Shown piece by piece: positions 11,524 through 22,442 of a DNA stretch of 64,000 bases (within the stretch, counting starts at the first letter, position 1; each line of letters begins with the position of its first letter). The DNA lies in assembly GCF_009730915.1 (NCBI RefSeq), contig NC_052475.1, forward strand, positions 24,241,016-24,305,015. Direction: 5' to 3'. The translations under genes and the position numbers were made by a program. The notes beneath the pieces were generated by a model. It was given only the letters and a program-made list of their open reading frames with translations. It did not search any database and was not told the DNA's origin. The stretch comes from Dioscorea cayenensis subsp. rotundata. Its lineage: Eukaryota > Streptophyta > Magnoliopsida > Dioscoreales > Dioscoreaceae.

Positions 11524-11843
11524 ACGTACCAACCGCGTGTAGACTAAGTCGCCGCTGTGGACTTTGAACTATCTGCATTCCTGACGCAACAGATGTCCCC
11601 TCACCGAAACCACGCCATCCAATCCCTTATGCGCTGATTTCAAAAGGATTTCTTTTCGGTCTGTGAATCCTAATCATCTAGAATAATGAAATTAGAATAC
11701 CATATAATTTGAAGCAATTGCTCACCAGCTATCTATAAACAAACGTCTCATATATGATATATATCACCTCCCACTGTTTGTTTAGCCTGGAGAGGAGCAA
11801 GAACTAAGAAAGGGTAATTGCTCTGTTTTTAGTTGTAGACAAG
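11524..11843 (+). promoter_or_regulatory. Putative promoter of LRK10-like unit 2
   Basis: This stretch aligns with 15408-15720 upstream of unit 3. Shared blocks include CCAACC, GACTTTGAACT, a CCCTCACCGAA / CTCCCACCGAA block, TCTAGAAT, TTTGAAGCAAT and AGCTAT. GACTTTGAACT lies 283 bases before the ATG here and 273 before it in unit 3. CTATAAAC near 11734 is a plausible TATA box. Conservation may reflect function or recent duplication. Confidence 0.5.
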
Positions 11844-12681
11844 ATGAAGAGAAGCGTAACATATCACTTTCTACTCTTCGGTCCCTTGTTTCCCTTGCTA
11901 CTTTTCTCTTACTCATTCGCTCAGCCATCCTTGGCGCTAGACACAACAGAGCAGTACCGTGAGTGCAACGCGACGCGCATGCTCACCTGTGGTGATATTC
12001 ACACCGAGATCAAGTTCCCTTTTTGGACAGAAGATCGGCTGGATTACTGCGGTCATCCAGGCTACCAACTCACATGCGACCCTGAAAATAAGACTCTGTC
12101 GATGAACATCGGTGATAAGTCATATCATGTAAGGGAGAGGATTGACTATGAGAACCAATCCCTGGCCCTCATAGACGCAGATCTCTCGGCCGCCGTTACT
12201 ACCACCAGTTTTTGCCGCCCTGAAAAGATTACAAACACCACCACCAGCAGACTCGAATTATCCTACTTGACATACGGAGACAACGACATTAATGTCATCT
12301 TGTATCTCAACTGCAGCATCTCCACCATCCTGAATCTCAATAAATTCTTCCCCATCCCCTGCACTTCTTATTTCCCTGATTTCTTCGGACAGAAGGCGTT
12401 CTTCACGTTGGCAAAGGAACATATAGAATTCCCTGAGAATGAGCAGTGCAACGTGACCGTGTTGATTCCGGTGTATGATCAATTCAACCTGGGTGATTTT
12501 ATAACTGGAGCGAAAAATTTTAGTGATGTGCTGAAGGCGGGGTTCGGTGTGAAGTGGACCATCGGGCAGGGCTGGTGCGACGACTGCACAAAGTCCGGTG
12601 GGCTCTGCGGTTCCAATGACATTAACCCGGCCTGCTTCTGTCCAGTCGGCACCACGACTGTCGGCACCATCTGCAGTCACG
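11844..12681 (+). CDS. LRK10-like receptor, ectodomain exon, unit 2 (no own kinase)
   Basis: An intact exon of 838 bases from ATG 11844. It has a signal peptide (LLFGPLFPLLLFSYSFAQ), a GUB_WAK_bind domain (CGDIHTEIKFPFW, DYCGHPGYQLTC) and a WAK_assoc domain (FGVKWTIGQGWCDDCTKSGG, ACFCPVGTT). It ends in phase 1 at donor CACG|GTATTA. The frame stays open past the donor and would add a hydrophobic stretch (VLALSSLFPFLIFLVA) before stopping at 12788, so intron retention could give a short membrane-held or GPI-like protein. No kinase exon lies between it and unit 3. It may be an alternative first exon of the kinase at 17663, a receptor-like protein, or a truncated duplicate. Confidence 0.7.
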
Positions 12682-14466
12682 GTATTAACGTCCTGGCTCT
12701 TTCTTCTTTGTTTCCTTTCTTGATCTTTTTAGTGGCAAGAGATGATCATATTAGGGATTCCGGATCTCGTGTTCCATTTGTTTGCTAGTGAATTAGATAG
12801 GCAATGTTGTTTGGGTAGTGGTAAGTGGTGAGATGATTGCTGATCATTTTGGGTTAGGTGTGAATGCGAACTTAACGTTTCTTCCTTTTGCCATTGAAAA
12901 ATCTCTTGTCATTCTAATATTTGAATTGAAATAGATACTCGTTCTATTAAGTTTGGGGTAGATAAGAAGCGAAAAACCTCAGCGATTTTTGGTTTAGGAA
13001 AATGGGTTGCCGTCTTAGTGAAGTCATCTTGAGGAAAAGAACACCCAAATGGTGAGTTTTTCAAGTTGATTGAGAATGATGTTTGGGGCCCTGCTTGGAT
13101 GTCGATTTTAATTGCATGCAATCTCAGAGGACATGGTAAGATTAAATTTTTATTTTGCAATGTGGATTAAACTTTAAAAAAGTTTTCAATAAAGGGTTTG
13201 TTTGGTATCAGGTGATCAGGGAAGAGTGAATATAGATAAGGCTGAGCAAATATACAATTGGATTAGAGTAAAAAAACAATAAACTATTCTTTTTTACTTT
13301 ATATATATAAACTAGAGGAATAGTTCCCGGAATAAGCTAACAGAAAAGAAGAGTAAATTTAGCATTCGTGTAAACTAGAGTAAATGGCATTACAAATGGT
13401 GCCTGAAATAGTCCCCGGAATAATTTAGAGTAAATGGCACCATGAGTAAATTTGTTGACAAGTATATTAACTTTTGTATTTGTTGTTTGCTATTTAGCAT
13501 TATTTTATTTATTTATTTATTTTATTTTTTTTGAAAAGATGGATAAACCACTTCAATTATGATTTATTGAGCTTTAAAAAAATTTAAAAATATTATTCCA
13601 ATAAATAGGTAGATGTATAATTAAATACATGTATTTACTTTTTTATTTTCACTTTTATAAATGGATATATGCTTGTATTTGGATTTGATAGTAAAGTTTT
13701 CATCACAATTATTTTTTAATTATTTAAAAAGGATAGACCACATTCCTATTTCATCACAGTTTATATTAAAAAAATCTATAATTGCCCTTGATTTAATTCC
13801 CATGACCTTTTGCTAATGAACCAAGCCTATATGCAATTTATTGTTTCCCTAGTGCTTCGTTTATCAAGTTTGTGTGGTTATCCAATAGACAGGATAATTT
13901 TGTTACTTTAAATAACCTCCCATAACTTTCAGATGTTTGTTTTTTAGGCCCAAAAACACTTTAAAATAGATGGAGTATTAATTTAAGTACTTAGATCTTG
14001 ACTATTGCCATTGAATTATAATAATAATAATAATAAGGGCAAAAATTAACTATTTCAAAAATTGCCTAATAATATTTATAAAAGTTAACTATTTGTACTT
14101 AAAATAATATTGTATCGTGTGTATAAGGGCAAAAATGTAATATCTTTTGTTTTTCTGTTATTTTTTTCAATAAAATTGTGGTTTATTCACATTTATTTTT
14201 AAAAAAATGTAAGAACAAAAAATAAAATAAGTCTTGCAAGTAAATCACCATATTGTAGTTCCATTTTTATAATATAGATGACTAACATGAAAGTATGAAT
14301 TTGTAACTCTAATATAAAATGACAATAGATTGATTATATTTTTATTTTGACATCTATATTAGGAAAAAAATAGTTAAAAAATTATTACATGATTTTAAGA
14401 GAATAAATAATATTTTTTTTCTTGACTGCAATGAATAGGGATTTATAATTTTTTTTAAAATAATAG
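12682..14466. other. Intergenic or intronic DNA with LINE 3'-tail fragments
   Basis: No kinase or TM exon. Near 13530-13580 (minus) and 14160-14200 (plus) there are short matches to the 3' end of the LINEs in this window (AATAAA, then GTGGTTTATYCAC and an A-rich tail). The rest is AT-rich with an (AAT)n run near 14020. Confidence 0.4.
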
Positions 14467-14565
14467 GGCGCCTTTTTCTATGAATATAAACAATACTCGA
14501 AGGAGGGATTTGAACCCATGACCTCCTCTTTTACACCTTGGTGTCATATCATTGGGTTATCTAAT
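14467..14565 (-). mobile_element. tRNA-derived SINE, copy 2 (internally shortened)
   Basis: Same family as 8896-9104: head with AACCCAATGATATGACACC, B box GGGTTCAAATCC, and the same TTTATATTCATA end followed by A's and GGCG. About 110 bases between the B box and tail in copy 1 are missing. Confidence 0.6.
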
Positions 14566-14905
14566 GGTTGACATGGGGATTTATAAATTGATTTGTGATT
14601 GATATTCTCAGGAATATTTTATTTTTTTTATATTGTGAAATAAAAAACAATCACATTCACAAAGAATTTGTGAATATTTTCTCATAATATTGTGTTAAAT
14701 GTATTTGGGGAATGTGATTTATCCAACTCTATATAAATAATTAAAAAGAATTGTGTTGAGTTGGGCCTAAATTTTATTTTTTCTTTTTATAACTACAAGA
14801 AAATGAGGCCTAACAAAACAAGAAGAATTGAAGAAACAGAACAAGATGCTAACTCTAGTTGGGCCAATTTAAAGCCCAGATTTTTTTTTTCTTAGTTATA
14901 ATATT

Positions 14906-15192
14906 GGTTTAATTGCCGTCCCTATAATTTTGTATTTTTTACCTTTTTAGTCTTATAATATTTTTAAATATAATTAAATCTTCATATTTAATCGAGTTGG
15001 GTTGTTTTAGTCCACGATAATATTTTTAAGTACAATTGACTCTTTACAATTTACACTTGCCCATTTATACCGCAAATTAGAATGATCCAACTTTAACTAA
15101 ATATAAAGACTTAATTATACTTAAAAATATTATAATGATTAAAAAAAAATAGAAAAATACATAATTACATGGACTTGTATAGTAATTAAACC
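14906..15192. mobile_element. 287-bp MULE-like MITE with 9-bp target duplication
   Basis: Inverted ends of about 100 bases begin GGTTTAATT on both strands and share TATAATATTTTTAA. They are flanked by identical 9-bp TATAATATT at 14897-14905 and 15193-15201. Nine-base duplications with long TIRs are the mark of Mutator-like elements. It lies just upstream of the unit 3 promoter. Confidence 0.8.
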
Positions 15193-15407
15193 TATAATAT
15201 TAGATTGATGAGATGGGTAATATATACATAGACAATGGTTACGCATATAATATGGTCCATTAATAGTCCAGCAAGTCAAGTCTCGAGGCATGGCCGAGAA
15301 ATTTTCGATGACTTGCGCGGTAAGGTTGACTAGTGCCTGAAAGTATTTTGCACGGTGGTTGCTGGTGTGGAAAAGGAATGCATCACTGAGTTCTCCTGCA
15401 AACATCA

Positions 15408-15720
15408 CTCACCAACCACGTTGACTAGACTCTAGAGCCAACCGTCGACTTTGAACTCTCTCTTTTCTATCGGAACTCTGAAGCATCTTCTTGGTTATTT
15501 AATAACCAACTTTGTCCTCCCACCGAACTCAGAAACATATAATTTCTTAATTTACTCACGCATATGGCGCTGCTGATTTTTAGTCTTCTAGAATCGCAGA
15601 ACATTTGAAGCAATGGGTGCCTAGCTATTATTGTATTTGAGGATTAATCAATCCCCTTTCTCCTAAGTTCAGCTTCATTTGTGGGCACGTGCGTGAAAGC
15701 ACTGGTCCTTAAGAAACAAG
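15408..15720 (+). promoter_or_regulatory. Putative promoter of the LRK10-like kinase gene (unit 3)
   Basis: Homologous to 11524-11843. It contains CACGTTGACTAG (W-box core TTGAC, near 15417) and GACTTTGAACT at 15447-15457. W-boxes bind WRKY factors and are common before defence receptor genes; regulation here is inferred. Confidence 0.45.
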
Positions 15721-18700
15721 ATGCGGGGAAGCCAAAGTTGCTTCTTCAACTGGGGCTCTACTGTCATCTCTCCTTTGTTTCTCTTGTTTCTCTCTCATTC
15801 ATTCCGGCCTTCCTCCACACACCCACCGGTACCCACCAAACCAGGAGAGTACTTCTCAGCAGACTATTACAATGAGTGCGCCAATAGCCTTCCCTTCCAT
15901 TGCGGCAACATCATGACCGACGACATCAAGTACCCTTTCTGGACATCTAATCAGCCGTCTTTCTGTGGTCATCCTGGCCCTGGCTTCGAACTCACATGCG
16001 CCAAAGGCATGTTGTTGTCCATCCAAATTGGTAATAAGAAGTACCATGTAATGAAGGGCATCAGTTATCGAGACCGAGTCCTTCAACTCCTGGATTTTGA
16101 TCTTCTGCTCGATGGCCCTTCTTGCCCTCAAAAGATGAGCAATACCTCCTTTGACTTTTCCCTATTCACGTACCCAGATGATAATCAGGATACCAACCTC
16201 ACCGTGTTCCTTGATTGCAGTAGCCCCCTCTTCATGGATTTCCTCTTCCCCACCCAATGTTATAATAACGGGTTCTTTGGGCACTACTCGTACTTCACGT
16301 TGCAGAGCTTCGGCCAGAAATTACCTATGCATGATCTCTTAGCCAATTGTGACACCACTGTGTTGCTTCCGGTGTCTAATTTGAATTTTAGTCCTGAGAC
16401 CTTCCGAAATGGGACCATGAACTTCTTCGAGGCATTCGAGGTTGGCTTTAACCTCACTTGGACTGTCGACCAAGGCTGGTGCGAAAACGAGTGCCTCAAG
16501 ACCGGTGGAATCTGCGGGTCCGACCCAAATGGCACCAAAGCAAACGCGTGCTTCTGTCCCTCCGGCACCATGAGTAATGGAACCTCCTGCACTGGTAACC
16601 ATTTCTCATTCTCAATTTCCTTTCCCTCTTTTCCAGAGCTTAGCAATACTGCCCTGATCATGGAACTATATACCTTCAGGGCCCTTGCTTTTAAGCTGAT
16701 TGCGTTTATTAGACCAATAGTTTGTTGTCGTTGATGACTGGTCCATATCGGTAACAATGTTTTTGGGAGTAGTTGAGGTCAGGGCTGAGAAAGGAGATAA
16801 TCATGCAGGGATATTAAATGTGAACTTCTTTCTGAAATTCTTTGGTTGCTCCATCATCCATCATTTTTTTTTTAATAAATGTGAATAAACCACTTTCAAC
16901 ATCCATCATATCTCTCAGCTTTGAACTATTCCCTCTCACAGTGATTATTTTTTTCTGAAATTATTTTTTCTCTGACGTAAACTTACCATAGTAGTTGACT
17001 AGGTCTACGCGTCTTGTGTGGAATAAGAACTGCAGGTCATACACGCGATTCACACATACTTGGAAGTAGTTGATGATGATGATATTGACGTTTTGACCTC
17101 TTCCTCGCATGTAACCAGTAGGAAAGGAAGACTTACACAGTAGTGTCACTAACCACTGCATGTATACTAGCACTTTACTCATATTAATTGGTTTGATGCT
17201 GATATTGGGTATACCAGTTGCAATGTAATAACGGGGAAAGAGTCACACAACGATTCAGTGAATGCTCTTTTCCTCTGTGACGAGGAGCCCCCGCCCCAAC
17301 CACCCCGCGGAGTATACAAGCCATAGGAGCACGCAGTAGTTAATGTCATGAGTAATTGGATGTGAGAGAAGATAAAGCATGCTTTGATGCATTTCGCAAA
17401 GCTAGTCATTAATTACTTTCTGAATAGGAAATCAGATTTGAGCATAATAAATGCAGTAACATGCACAACATGATTGCGCACAAGATTACTTTATTCGAAG
17501 TTTGTTTCTTCACCTTCAGGTTTGTGTTTCTCTACTGAATTTTATGCCTGTCAGTATACTATAGGTAATCCATCCAGTTTCGACTTCCAAAGGAATGAGC
17601 TGTACTTCAACTATTCTTTACTACAAATCCTTTCTAACCTCTGTGTGCATTTGATTCTGCAGGGAAGAGCAACAGGAACAAGATAATTATAGGCAAGCAA
17701 ACAGCCTTTTTGATTTTAGTACTCATCACATCTAAGTCAATGTTGTACTCATTATTCTGAGAAAATATCATCCCCAGGTGTCGTATTAGGAGTTGCAGGA
17801 ATCTTGGCAATTTGCTGCTTATGGTTGTTGTACTCACGCAGGAAGAGGAAACAGCGCTCCTCTTCCACTCTCCTTGGTAGATCATCCCCTGAAGAACCTT
17901 CATCCATGAAAGACGTTGAATATGGCAGCAAACTGTACCCAACACACATATTCCGCTACGAAGAGCTACAGGAAGCCACCAGTAACTTTGCTGAAGCCAA
18001 CGAGCTAGGCGATGGTGGCTTCGGCACTGTCTACAAAGGTACCCCAATGCCTCTCCATCTCTACAACCATCCCACCACCTACTTGTTTCATCATTTGTAC
18101 TAAAACTATGAACACATGTAGGCAAACTAGGAGACGGGCGCACAGTGGCAGTGAAGCGCTTGTATGAGAACAATTACAGGAGAGTCGAACAATTTGCAAA
18201 TGAGGTTCAAATCCTCTCTGGGCTGCGTCACAATAATCTTGTCAGTCTTTATGGCTGCACTTCTCGCCATAGCCGTGAACTTCTTCTTGTCTATGAGTTT
18301 GTGCCTAATGGCACAGTTGCTGACCACCTTCACGGCGACCGGGTTCAACAAGGATCACTTCCATGGTCTGTTCGGATGAGTATTGCCATTGAGACAGCTG
18401 ATGCTCTGTCTTATCTCCATGCCGTTGACATCATTCATCGAGATGTTAAGACTCACAACATCCTTCTTGACAATGACTTCCATGTCAAAGTTGCAGACTT
18501 TGGCCTCTCAAGGCTTTTTCCGGCTCATGTTACTCATGTCTCTACTGCTCCACAAGGCACACCAGGATATGTCGACCCGGAGTATCATCAGTGTTATCAG
18601 CTAACTGGTAAGAGCGATGTTTATAGCTTTGGGAGTAGTGTTGGTTGAGCTTATATCATCGAAGCCTGCTGTTGATATCACCCGTAGTCGCCATGAGATC

Positions 18701-19042
18701 AACTTGGCCAACATGGCCATCAACAAGATACAAAACCGTGAACTAGACCAGCTGATTGATCCAGCTCTAGGGTATGATACAGACTACGAAATTAGGAACA
18801 TGATCACAATGGTGGCAGAGTTGGCGTTTAGGTGCTTGCAGACAGATGGAGACTTGAGGCCTTCTATAAAAGAAGTGTTGGAGTCGCTGCTAGAGATTGA
18901 GAAAAGTGGCTCTAAGACTCTGGAAACTGATGCTCCGACCAGAGATGTTGATCGGTTGTTGAAGAGCCTGCCGCCGGACTCACCAGACACTGTTATTGAT
19001 AAATGGTCTAGCAAGGAAACAACTCCTAACACCAGCAAGTAA
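15721..19042 (+). CDS. LRK10L: LRK10-like receptor kinase, unit 3 (full structure, one frameshift)
   Basis: Four exons: 15721-16594, 17663-17692, 17778-18038, 18122-19042. Exon 1 has an N-terminal hydrophobic segment, GUB_WAK_bind ([16 protein letters not shown]) and WAK_assoc ([15 protein letters not shown]). Exon 2 is a 30-base mini-exon ([10 protein letters not shown]) followed by a GC donor. Exon 3 encodes the TM helix ([16 protein letters not shown]) and the glycine loop [11 protein letters not shown]. Exon 4 encodes the Ser/Thr kinase: [27 protein letters not shown]. All catalytic residues are present, as in an active RD kinase. One extra base at 18631-18636 throws the frame into TGA 18646 after SDVYSFG; the next frame continues GVVLVEL to TAA 19042. 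The corrected length is about 694 aa, normal for the family. It is either a sequence error or a null allele. Confidence 0.85.
16863..16900 (-). repeat. LINE 3'-tail fragment in intron 1
   Basis: On the minus strand it reads AAGTGGTTTATTCACATTTA followed by a T-run region, matching the end of the LINEs at 28177 and 39643. Short and low-confidence. Confidence 0.35.
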
Positions 19043-19722
19043 CACACCAATAATGAAAGCAGTATGTAGAGAGTAAGCTGCAGGAATGAGGGAATGTACA
19101 TAGTAGATATATAGAGTATCTATTGATTCCATTGCATACATACATATAGAGATATTCATAGGTTTCACTTCTCTTGTTTATTTTATAGTTTTGTCTGTTC
19201 TGCCATGTGGTAGCAGGGTTTGTGGCTCATGCTGTTCCAAGTGTTCTGATAAACTAACTGCAGAGGTCTGTGTTGTTTGGCTCATGGCTTATAGATAGAG
19301 CAAATATTGAATCAAGACTTGAAACATCTATAATGGAGGCAAACAGGAATTTCTTAGCTAGTGATAAACAGTTAAATCACATAATATGAACTGCTATGAA
19401 ACTCGATGAGCAACAATTGGGCACGTCAATCAGGCAGTCATGTGGATGCCCGTATTAGATTATGAGTTGTGGGTTGAGACTTGAGAAACATTGTAACTAG
19501 GATCAGACATGAACGTGTAGGAGATGTCAAAGTCAAACATGTACCATGTGCAGACTTATATTCTGAAGATTTCATTGATGATATCAAATGACTATTATTT
19601 TTTTTTTAAAATGCTCAAAGTCTACCATTGCATGATTTAAACTCTCTTTCTCTCTCTCTGTGTCTCTCTCTCTTTCTCACACACCACACACACGCACATG
19701 TAAATTGATTGATGCATGCATC
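19043..19722. other. Intergenic between converging genes
   Basis: 3' flank of the receptor kinase and of the MSRA5-like gene. It contains a CT/CA-rich microsatellite at about 19640-19700. No gene seen. Confidence 0.5.
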
Positions 19723-20911
19723 TTAGTTTTCCAAGGCCTTTTTCACACTTAAATCTAGTATAATTCCTCCCAAAAGTATCTTTGTTTCATGTGATATTTC
19801 ATCTCTCTCGATTAACTTCTTCAGCTCCTCCACGGCAACCTTTTCTTTACCACCACTAAGTATTCTGTACATATGTTCATTGTGGAACAACAAAGAATGA
19901 TTAGAAAAAATCATTATTTTAGATGAGAATATCTTTCTGTTGTTGATTATTTGTGAACTCAATTGAAATTCTTATCTGATCATGGTTGCTGAGACTAAAA
20001 AAGTTCAATAATGAAGCCTGAATCTCAAGACATAGTGATGAGAGAGTCATACCCATTTAGCTTGCAAGCAATGTGAGAGTCAGCAAACTGCTCAGCACTA
20101 CGAAGGCTAAGAGCCTCACAAAGCTTGATGTAGTCCCTCTGGAGGTAATACTTTTGATGATGACTCTCTGCCATGTAAAACTCTCCATTGTACTTCATGG
20201 AGCAAGGCAGAATCTTAGTGACAATCCTCCTATTCAACTTCATTTGTTGCTGAACCTTAGACTCATGAGCTTGTTTCTTCTCCTCTTCATTTCCATAAAA
20301 GATTGTAGATCTATAGTGTGTGCTAACACCAAACTCCTGTAACATAACAAATCCAATTCCTTTTGTATATTGAATCTTATATGCTTCAAAATCAGATAAA
20401 AATACTCAAAACCTGATTACCAGGTAGGCCTTCTTTGTAGGATCATGGCTTGTCCAGAAGACATTAAGCAGGGATCGGTACGATGTTTTTCGCTTGTCAT
20501 AGATTACTCTAACAGCCTCTGTGTGCCCAGTTTTCCTCTCCACAACCTACAGAACACATCTACTTAGATGACAATCATCTTATCTTCAAAGTTTGGATCA
20601 GAAGGTATCAAAAACAAACTCACCTCTTTGTATCTAGGCTTTACCAATGATCCACCACAGTAGCCTGTAGCTGTTCTCATGACACCATCTGCACACCCAA
20701 AAGCTGATTCCAAATCCCAGAAACTATCTGCAACAAGCATCTCACATGTCAATGAAAGCAGAGAAAACCATGCATTCAAACACAAAAAAACACACAAACC
20801 TGCAGCAAAAATGACCTCTCTGAGGAATTCCGGTGGCGGGAGCTGATCAGAGTTTGGAAAGATGCAATCATCATGGACTTGAGCCTTGGATTGTGCTAGT
20901 AGTTTATACAT
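19723..20911 (-). CDS. MSRA5: Peptide methionine sulfoxide reductase A5-like, catalytic Cys replaced by Ser
   Basis: Five exons on the minus strand: 20911-20800, 20727-20624, 20546-20421, 20336-20053, 19864-19723; 255 aa. Start ATG 20911 was chosen because the longer frame begins at GTG. MsrA signatures are [23 protein letters not shown] and HHQKY. The family's nucleophilic Cys (GCFW) is here Asp-Ser-Phe-Trp, read across the exon 1/2 junction (GCAG|ATAGTTTC). As I recall, the plant MSRA5 branch also has Ser there, so this fits MSRA5 and not a chance mutation. Reductase activity is doubtful. The C-terminal 45 residues (from ILSGGKEK) differ from the usual MSRA5 tail. An upstream exon encoding a targeting signal could have been missed. 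Confidence 0.75.
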
Positions 20912-22442
20912 CACTGGAGTTTTCTTAGGTTTCACTTATCTACATGCATTTACATATAGGCATAGAAGAGGCTTCATAAGTGCAGAGTCTCTGGTCATTT
21001 GTACACTTAGTTGTTAGCTGGAACTGCAGAAAAACCGTGTTTCCCTGATTTTCTTTCCTATAGGCTTGTTGGTTTCATACAGTGAGAAAGTATTTCCCAA
21101 AAGAAGCAAAATTATTTAATTAATTCAAAGAAAGTGATTTTTGGTTGGAAGGAAGTTAGTGTATTTGATGTCGAGCATTTCTGCTTTTATTTCATTCTGC
21201 ACATTGTTTGTGCTTATAGATCACTAAGTTAATTACTAATTTTATCAATGGCCTCCTTCCATATGTGGGGTTGAATAAAGTGGATTTAAAAATATACATA
21301 TATAATTTACCGTTAGAGGTCCATATCAAACCCTAAAGACCTGGCTTTCTTGCGACTTAGATTTGGATTTTTGCTGTGACAGACACCGAGTCATGGTCTT
21401 TATGTTTCTTAGGGTTCTTTCATATTACATATGTTCAAGATATGTTCAAAGAGTTCTCATGCATTCCCATCTTATCAATTTTTATTTTTTTATTTTTATT
21501 TTTTACAACAGGGCACAAGTGCCTCTCCATATAAGAAATTTGTTAAGGGACATGCGGGTATAGTAATGCATCAATAATGATGGTTTATCGATCCCCAAAA
21601 ACTTATTAATTATGTCAGACGGCACATAAGACAATGAAAATTCATCGCACACACGCCAAAAAGATTTGCAAAAACCATATCAAACTAATAAATCTTTTCT
21701 ACTATGTAATATAACGCCTCCCATAAAAGATCCACCCCGAATCTATTTAAATAGTATCGTAAACAGTATCTAAACCCAAAATCAGTGTATGAAAAGGACT
21801 GTTACACCTTATCATCTCTATGTTCTTGACAACTAGTGGCATTTCTATTTCTTTTCATTTATTTAGTATATGCAGTGGCAATTTCCATTTCATTGACTTC
21901 AGTTGTCGTTGCCAGGATGACATATTTCAACGGTTTCACTTCCATTAACAATATCTGCAGCAATTATTCCACATTTGTCCAAACTGAGATGAATAAAAAC
22001 GCTGGCCCCTAATAGACAAGAATTTACAAATTGAAACTGGAGGCAGTTCTCAAACTTGCAAGATTTTATTCTATTCCTAAAGAAACATTAAACAAATATT
22101 CAGTCACCATCCCTCTAAAACCACATTTGAACCTGTGATACATTTCTGCCATATGTTATCATTCACATTTATGCCATTTCAACACTTCATGAAAACATAT
22201 TCTTTCAATTTTTCAGGCAACAAAAGCACATGAACCATCTTTCAGTTTCCAATTTTTTGAACATACAACATGGAGCAATCAACAACCTGAGTGATTGACT
22301 TGACTCAGACCGCTAATCCGCTTTATGCAATAGGACTGGTATAAGAAAATATACACAAGATGGTATATAATTTGGCTCCTAAGCTACATACCATTTATTC
22401 ATGAAGATTTTCTTCTCTTGTTTACGTCAATAAGATCAACGA
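20912..22442. other. Intergenic
   Basis: Upstream of the MSRA5-like gene and downstream of the hydrolase gene. A repeat-like stretch at 21500-21600 faintly resembles the copies at 7805 and 8115. No gene seen. Confidence 0.4.
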
